Notes under the pieces: model-generated
Told to the model about the DNA's origin: nothing
The model's database searches: none
What the model saw: the letters and a program-made list of their open reading frames with translations, nothing else
In this document: one piece after another, positions 59,857 through 64,000 of the stretch
How positions within the stretch are numbered: position 1 is the first letter of the stretch
Layout: every line of letters begins with the position of its first letter
Program-made: the position numbers and the translations under genes
DNA from: JAJZIH01 sp021785265
Lineage (GTDB): Bacteria; Pseudomonadota; Gammaproteobacteria; JAKAQQ01
DNA length: 64,000 nucleotides
Assembly (NCBI GenBank): GCA_027338645.1
Contig: DAHWSH010000056.1
Span: forward strand, 4,310 to 68,309
Reading direction: 5' to 3'

Positions 59857-60861
59857 ATGGCGTTCCCCATGCCGACCCCCCCTTCGAAGCCCGGTCCAAA
59901 TCCCCCTGATTCCAGGGACGACAGGACGAGGCTGCCGATGGTGGTGGCCATCTCGTCGCGTGCTCTTTTTGACCTCGAGGAAAGCCATCATCTCTTTGAA
60001 ACCGAGGGAGTGGACGCTTATGCACGCTACCAGGTCGCCCATGAGGACGAGGTCCTGGGACCGGGAGTTGCCTTTCCCCTGGCCGAAAAGCTTCTGGCAC
60101 TGAACCGGGGTCCGGGAAGTCGGAAACTGGTGGATATCATCCTGCTCTCACGCAACAGTGCCGACACCGGGCTCCGAGTCTTCAATTCCATCCGGCATTA
60201 CGGACTCGACATCTCACAGGCTGTTTTCAGTGGCGGAAAGGAAACCGCGCCCTACATCGGACCCTTCCGGGCAGACCTGTTCCTGTCGGCGGATGCCCAG
60301 GCGGTTCGGCAAACCCTCCAGAGCGGTCATGCTGCAGCCACCATTATTCCTCGGCAAGCCGGCAAGAGCCGTTTCCCGGAACTGCGGATCGCCTTCGACG
60401 GCGATGCCGTCATTTTCTCGGACGAGGCCGAGCGCGTCTTTCGGGAACAGGGGCTCAGCGCCTTTGCCGAGCGGGAAACCGAACAGGCCCGGGAACCCCT
60501 GCCGGGAGGTCCCTTCCGGAACTTCCTGGCCACCCTGCACAAGGTCCAGACGGAGTTTCCGAAAGAATCCGTGCCGATCCGGACGGCACTGGTGACCGCA
60601 CGCGCCGCACCGGCACATGAACGGGTGATCCGCACGCTCCGGGCCTGGAACATCCGGATCGATGAGATGTTTTTCCTGGGCGGACGTGACAAAAGTCCGT
60701 TTCTCGAAGCTTTTGGTGCCGACATCTTCTTTGACGACCAAACCGCAAACTGCGAACGCGCCGCTCCGCGGGTCGCAACCGGGCACGTCCCCGGGCGGCC
60801 CGAAGATCACGCCGCGTCCGCGGGTACCCCCCCCCAAGGATCCACCGGGCAATCCGGATAG
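59857..60861 (+). CDS. Cytosolic 5'-nucleotidase (NT5C1-type, pfam06189)
   Basis: 334 aa. Motifs matching the family are VVAISSRALFDLEESHHLFE, DIILLSRNSADTGLRVFNSI, FSGGKETAPYIGPFRADLF and AFDGDAVIFSDEAERVFRE; the FFDDQTANCERA end is also conserved. It likely removes phosphate from AMP or pyrimidine nucleoside monophosphates. The C-terminal ~25 residues are Pro/Gly-rich and low complexity. Its last 55 bases overlap the convergent M13 peptidase gene. Confidence 0.85.
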   Translation: MAFPMPTPPSKPGPNPPDSRDDRTRLPMVVAISSRALFDLEESHHLFETEGVDAYARYQVAHEDEVLGPGVAFPLAEKLLALNRGPGSRKLVDIILLSRNSADTGLRVFNSIRHYGLDISQAVFSGGKETAPYIGPFRADLFLSADAQAVRQTLQSGHAAATIIPRQAGKSRFPELRIAFDGDAVIFSDEAERVFREQGLSAFAERETEQAREPLPGGPFRNFLATLHKVQTEFPKESVPIRTALVTARAAPAHERVIRTLRAWNIRIDEMFFLGGRDKSPFLEAFGADIFFDDQTANCERAAPRVATGHVPGRPEDHAASAGTPPQGSTGQSG

Positions 60862-62786
60862 AGCGGCTCGCCTCCCCCAAGGGCAAAAGCCCGGCCAAAA
60901 GCCGGGATATTCTTGAGCGTTTGATTGACGCGCACCACAGCGGGCGGATGGGGATCGGTCGCGAGCAACAGCCGCTGCGCATCCTGCCTGACTTCGCCTG
61001 CCCAGAGGTGGGCAAAGGCCAGAAAGAAAAGCTGCTCCTCGCTGAATCCGCCGAATCCGGGCCCCGCCCCAGCCCGCTGCATCGCCTCAAAGGCCAGGCT
61101 CACACCGCCGATATCCGCGATGAACTCTCCCATGAGGAGTTCCGGGTTCAAGGGATGCCCGCCCTCGACGCGCACTCCGGCCAGCTGGTCCCGCAACCGT
61201 TCGATCCGGAACCGGAAGCCGTTTTCATCCTCTCCGGTCCACCAGTCCACGAGGTTTCCCAAAGCATCGTATTTACGCCCCTGATCATCGAAGCCGTGCG
61301 TCATCTCGTGACCGATGACCGCGCCGATCGCTCCATAGTTGTATGCCTCGGGCATGTCCGGGTCAAAAAATGGCGGCTGCAGAATACCGGCGGGAAAGAC
61401 CATCTCGTTGCGGGACGGGTGGTAGTAGGCATTGACGGTTTGCGGGGTCATGAACCATTCTTCAGGATCCGGCGTCTGCCCGATCTTGGACAGATCGTAG
61501 CCGAGGGCATGGGATGCGGCCCGCACGGCATTTCCCCAGTAGGAACGGCGGTCAATCACGAGTCCCTCATAGTCACGGAACCGGTCGGGATAGCCGATGC
61601 GGGTCGTCATGCGATCCAGCTTCTCCAGGGCCCGTTGCCGGGTTGGTGGGCTCATCCACGAGAGATGCTCCATCCGATCCCGAAAAGTCGCACGGACATT
61701 CTCGAAAATCCGGCGGGTCCGATCCCGGGACGCGGCTGGGAAATAACGTTTCACATAAAGTTGTCCCAGGGCAAAACCGATCAAGGGATCCAGTGCTCGG
61801 GCGACACGGAGCCATCGGGGTTGCAGGGTCTTCGCCCCCGTCAGGGCCTGGACCCAGGCGAAATGGTTTTCAACCCACGCGGATGAGAGCAGGGGCGATG
61901 CCGCAGAAAGCAGGCGGAGCGACAGGTAGGCCTTGAGCACGCGAGGCTCGGTCTCCACCACGAGGCGACCCATCCGCCTGAAAAACGCCGGCTGGGCCAA
62001 ATTCAGCGGGAACTCCGCGGGCAAGCGGTGTGCCGAAAACAGGTTGTGCCAGGCCACTTCCGGCACTTCGGACACGAGTCCGGCGACCGTCCAGGGATGA
62101 TAGATGGCATGGGGATCCCGCTGCTCGGACGGGGTCATGGAAACCAGGGCCAGTTCACGCTCGAATCCGATCACCTGCCGGGCGAGTCCTTCGTGACCCG
62201 AATCCGGGCCGCGCCAGAGTTCCAGGAGGCGGATCAGAAAGCGCAGATAGGCTGCACGGGCATTCTCGAAAAACGGCTCGGGATCCAGGTAGTACTCGCG
62301 TTCGGGCAGGCCCAGGCCGCCCTGGTAAAGCACCCCGATCATCCGCTGGCTGTCTCGTGCATCCTGTTGCACGCCCAGTTCAAAAAACGGCTGGATCCCT
62401 GCCGCTTCCAGCGTGGCACAGAGCGTGCCCAGCGCACTTACGGAATCAGCCGCTTCAATGGCCTCGAGCAGGGATCGGACTGGCTGCCAGCCGGCCGCCT
62501 CGATCGCCGCCTCATTCATGGCGGCTGCATACCAGTCGCCGACCAGTTGACAGGGAGAGCCGGGCGGTGCATCCACGCTTTCCTGTGCCTCTTCCAAGAG
62601 CTCGCGCAACTGCTCCTGGTTTTTGCGATCGAGCGCCATGAAGGTTCCCCAGCGGCTGTAATCCTCCGGAATCGGGTTCGCCCGGCACCATCCACCATTC
62701 GCAAATTCGTAAAAGTCATCACCCGGTGCGACTTCGCGGTTGAGGTCCGAGGATGAAAAACGGAGATCCCTCAGGCTTTCGGCCAT
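60807..62786 (-). CDS. M13-family metallopeptidase (neprilysin/PepO-like)
   Basis: 659 aa from the ATG at 62786. Zinc motif HEMTHGFDDQGRKYDALGN (HExxH) and downstream third ligand in GEFIADIGGVSLAFEA. NAYYHPSRNEMVFPAGILQP is the substrate-binding signature. There is no signal peptide or membrane anchor, unlike many relatives, so cytosolic action is likely. The usual C-terminal CxxW-like end is altered (DCPVDPWGGVPADAA). A TATAAT at 62,819-62,824 (minus) is 33 bases upstream. Confidence 0.9.
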   Translation of the reverse strand: MAESLRDLRFSSSDLNREVAPGDDFYEFANGGWCRANPIPEDYSRWGTFMALDRKNQEQLRELLEEAQESVDAPPGSPCQLVGDWYAAAMNEAAIEAAGWQPVRSLLEAIEAADSVSALGTLCATLEAAGIQPFFELGVQQDARDSQRMIGVLYQGGLGLPEREYYLDPEPFFENARAAYLRFLIRLLELWRGPDSGHEGLARQVIGFERELALVSMTPSEQRDPHAIYHPWTVAGLVSEVPEVAWHNLFSAHRLPAEFPLNLAQPAFFRRMGRLVVETEPRVLKAYLSLRLLSAASPLLSSAWVENHFAWVQALTGAKTLQPRWLRVARALDPLIGFALGQLYVKRYFPAASRDRTRRIFENVRATFRDRMEHLSWMSPPTRQRALEKLDRMTTRIGYPDRFRDYEGLVIDRRSYWGNAVRAASHALGYDLSKIGQTPDPEEWFMTPQTVNAYYHPSRNEMVFPAGILQPPFFDPDMPEAYNYGAIGAVIGHEMTHGFDDQGRKYDALGNLVDWWTGEDENGFRFRIERLRDQLAGVRVEGGHPLNPELLMGEFIADIGGVSLAFEAMQRAGAGPGFGGFSEEQLFFLAFAHLWAGEVRQDAQRLLLATDPHPPAVVRVNQTLKNIPAFGRAFALGGGEPLYPDCPVDPWGGVPADAA

Positions 62787-62818
62787 GGCCAATCCAATCG
62801 TGACATCTTGGAGTGCAG

Positions 62819-62824
62819 ATTATA
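62819..62824 (-). promoter_or_regulatory. -10 element of the M13 peptidase gene
   Basis: Perfect TATAAT on the minus strand. No convincing -35 at 16-18 bp upstream (CCTGGG). It lies in the divergent gap shared with the S10 peptidase gene. Confidence 0.5.
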
Positions 62825-62993
62825 GCGGCTCGCGATCCGGGCCCAGGACCGGCCGGAGCCAGACCACGGGGGACGTTCATACCGGCATACGGAACGTCCG
62901 CAGCGGGGAACCTTTCCCCCAGTGATCGGATCAAACGTCCAGTTTCCGTTACACTGAGAACCACCGTCCAACCACGATAAGGGGTTTAACTCC

Positions 62994-64000
62994 ATGAAAA
63001 GATTTAGTTTTCATAGATTCGGCCTTGCGGGAGCCATCCTGTTTGCCGCCTGCGCCTCAATCCCGGCGGCCTTCGCCAAACCGGCTCCCATGCCGCCCCC
63101 GGGCATTCACTCCCGCTCCGTCGTGACTCAGGGTCATGTCACGATCAACGGCAAGACCATCCGCTACACGGCCCGTGCCGGAACCCTCATCATGCGGAAC
63201 GCCAAGATGCAGCCCATCGCGAGCATCTTCTATGTGGCCTACACCCGCGACGGCGTCTCGAACGAGAACGACCGACCCATCACCTTTGCCTACAACGGCG
63301 GACCCGGATCCTCCACCGTGTGGTTGCATCTCGGCGGAATCGGTCCCTGGCGGGTTGCCGTTCCGACCAATGCCCAATCCTCTCCTCCGGCTCCCTTTCC
63401 CATCGTCAAGAACACAGACAGCGTTCTGAACAAGACGGATCTGGTGTTCATTGATCCGGTGGGCACGGGCTACAGCCGCGCCATCGGCAAAACCAATCCC
63501 CAGCAGTTCTGGGGCGTGGATGCCGATGCCCGCTCGGTCGGCGCCTTCATCATGCGCTACCTGACCAAATTCAACCGCTGGAACTCCCCCAAGTTCATCC
63601 TCGGCGAAAGCTACGGCACCACCCGCTCCGCCGTCCTCTCCAACTACCTCCAGCACCACGGCGTCGAACTCAACGGCGTGATCCTCCTCTCCTCCATCCT
63701 CAACTTCGAAACCGCCTCCTTCGCCCCGGGCAACGACCTCCCCTATGTCCTCTACCTCCCCTCCGAGGCCGCCGTCGCCTGGTACCACCACCGCCTCTCC
63801 CCCCGGCCCAAAAACCTCCCGGCCTTCCTCTCCCGCGTCGAACATTTCGCCACCGGCGCCTACGCCCATGCCCTCATGATGGGAGATACCCTGACCCCCG
63901 CCGCCCAAAACGCCGTCATCGCCAAACTGGTCCACTACACCAGCATCCCCGCCCATATCTGGCGCCGCGCCAACCTCCGCCTCACCGGATCCGAATTCCA
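62994..64000 (+). CDS. S10-family serine carboxypeptidase (partial, 3' end outside window)
   Basis: At least 335 residues, truncated by the window. The start MKRFSFHRFGLAGAILFAA begins a signal peptide, with cleavage likely after AFA (IPAAFA-KPAP). S10 features are FAYNGGPGSSTVWLHLGGIG, LVFIDPVGTGYSR and the catalytic serine in ILGESYGTTRSAVL. It has AAGGGG nine bases upstream. Bacterial S10 enzymes are periplasmic carboxypeptidases; this and the M13 enzyme are divergently placed. Confidence 0.93.
   Translation, partial: MKRFSFHRFGLAGAILFAACASIPAAFAKPAPMPPPGIHSRSVVTQGHVTINGKTIRYTARAGTLIMRNAKMQPIASIFYVAYTRDGVSNENDRPITFAYNGGPGSSTVWLHLGGIGPWRVAVPTNAQSSPPAPFPIVKNTDSVLNKTDLVFIDPVGTGYSRAIGKTNPQQFWGVDADARSVGAFIMRYLTKFNRWNSPKFILGESYGTTRSAVLSNYLQHHGVELNGVILLSSILNFETASFAPGNDLPYVLYLPSEAAVAWYHHRLSPRPKNLPAFLSRVEHFATGAYAHALMMGDTLTPAAQNAVIAKLVHYTSIPAHIWRRANLRLTGSEF

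Overview
The window is a GC-rich bacterial chromosome segment that I read as gammaproteobacterial. Gene order supports this: carA-carB-greA-rlmE-ftsH-folP-glmM-tpiA-secG-tRNA-Leu followed by the nuo operon, pcnB-folK-kinase-panB-panC-panD, ispB divergent from rplU-rpmA-obgE, and murJ-ribF-ileS-lspA. Cytoplasmic-type M13 and secreted S10 peptidases recall Xanthomonadales-like or basal gammaproteobacteria, but the species cannot be fixed from sequence reading alone. No rRNA, CRISPR array or intact insertion sequence was seen.

Layout. Positions 1-26,567 are almost entirely minus strand: complex I (nuoL truncated by the window edge, through nuoA, with nearly every junction overlapping), tRNA-Leu(GAG), secG, then glycolysis, cell-wall, folate, protease, rRNA-methylation, transcript-cleavage and carbamoyl-phosphate genes, and the pantothenate/folate operon read from pcnB. 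Positions 26,634-34,413 hold tRNA-Glu(CTC), a 7Fe ferredoxin, a DUF255 thioredoxin-fold protein with a decayed duplicate of its C-terminus behind it, a divergent Nramp-like transporter, a CnoX-like thioredoxin, gamma-glutamyltranspeptidase and a DedA protein. Positions about 34,450-38,700 are an accessory patch ending at tRNA-Pro(CGG): a VOC-domain remnant, a multi-pass membrane GAF sensor with no recognisable output domain, and an AT-richer Sel1-repeat exported protein.

Positions 38,836-46,960 return to core genes: ispB, ribosomal proteins L21, L27 and S20, obgE, and a metF-metH operon preceded by a very good SAM-II riboswitch, with a near-consensus promoter and a Rho-independent terminator. 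Methylene-THF reductase and methionine synthase would thus be shut off when S-adenosylmethionine is abundant. Positions 47,198-48,439 encode a surface-type YVTN-repeat protein with a Gly-rich C-terminal sorting tail. Positions 48,736-55,222 hold murJ-ribF-ileS-lspA and a VOC protein.

Positions 55,223-57,064 look like the eroded end of an island lodged against the 3' end of ssrA (tmRNA): a Fic-type C-terminal remnant, a VapBC-like toxin-antitoxin pair and a broken serine recombinase. Beyond ssrA come a TolC-family outer-membrane protein, a Bax-inhibitor-1/YccA protein, a cytosolic 5'-nucleotidase, an M13 metallopeptidase and an S10 serine carboxypeptidase cut by the window end.

The strongest non-routine observations are the SAM-II switch on metF-metH, the ssrA-adjacent recombinase remnant, the unusual Nramp metal-site motifs with a palindrome at its promoter, the decayed DUF255 tail duplication, and the output-less membrane sensor. 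I did not find a convincing wholly new multi-gene system.
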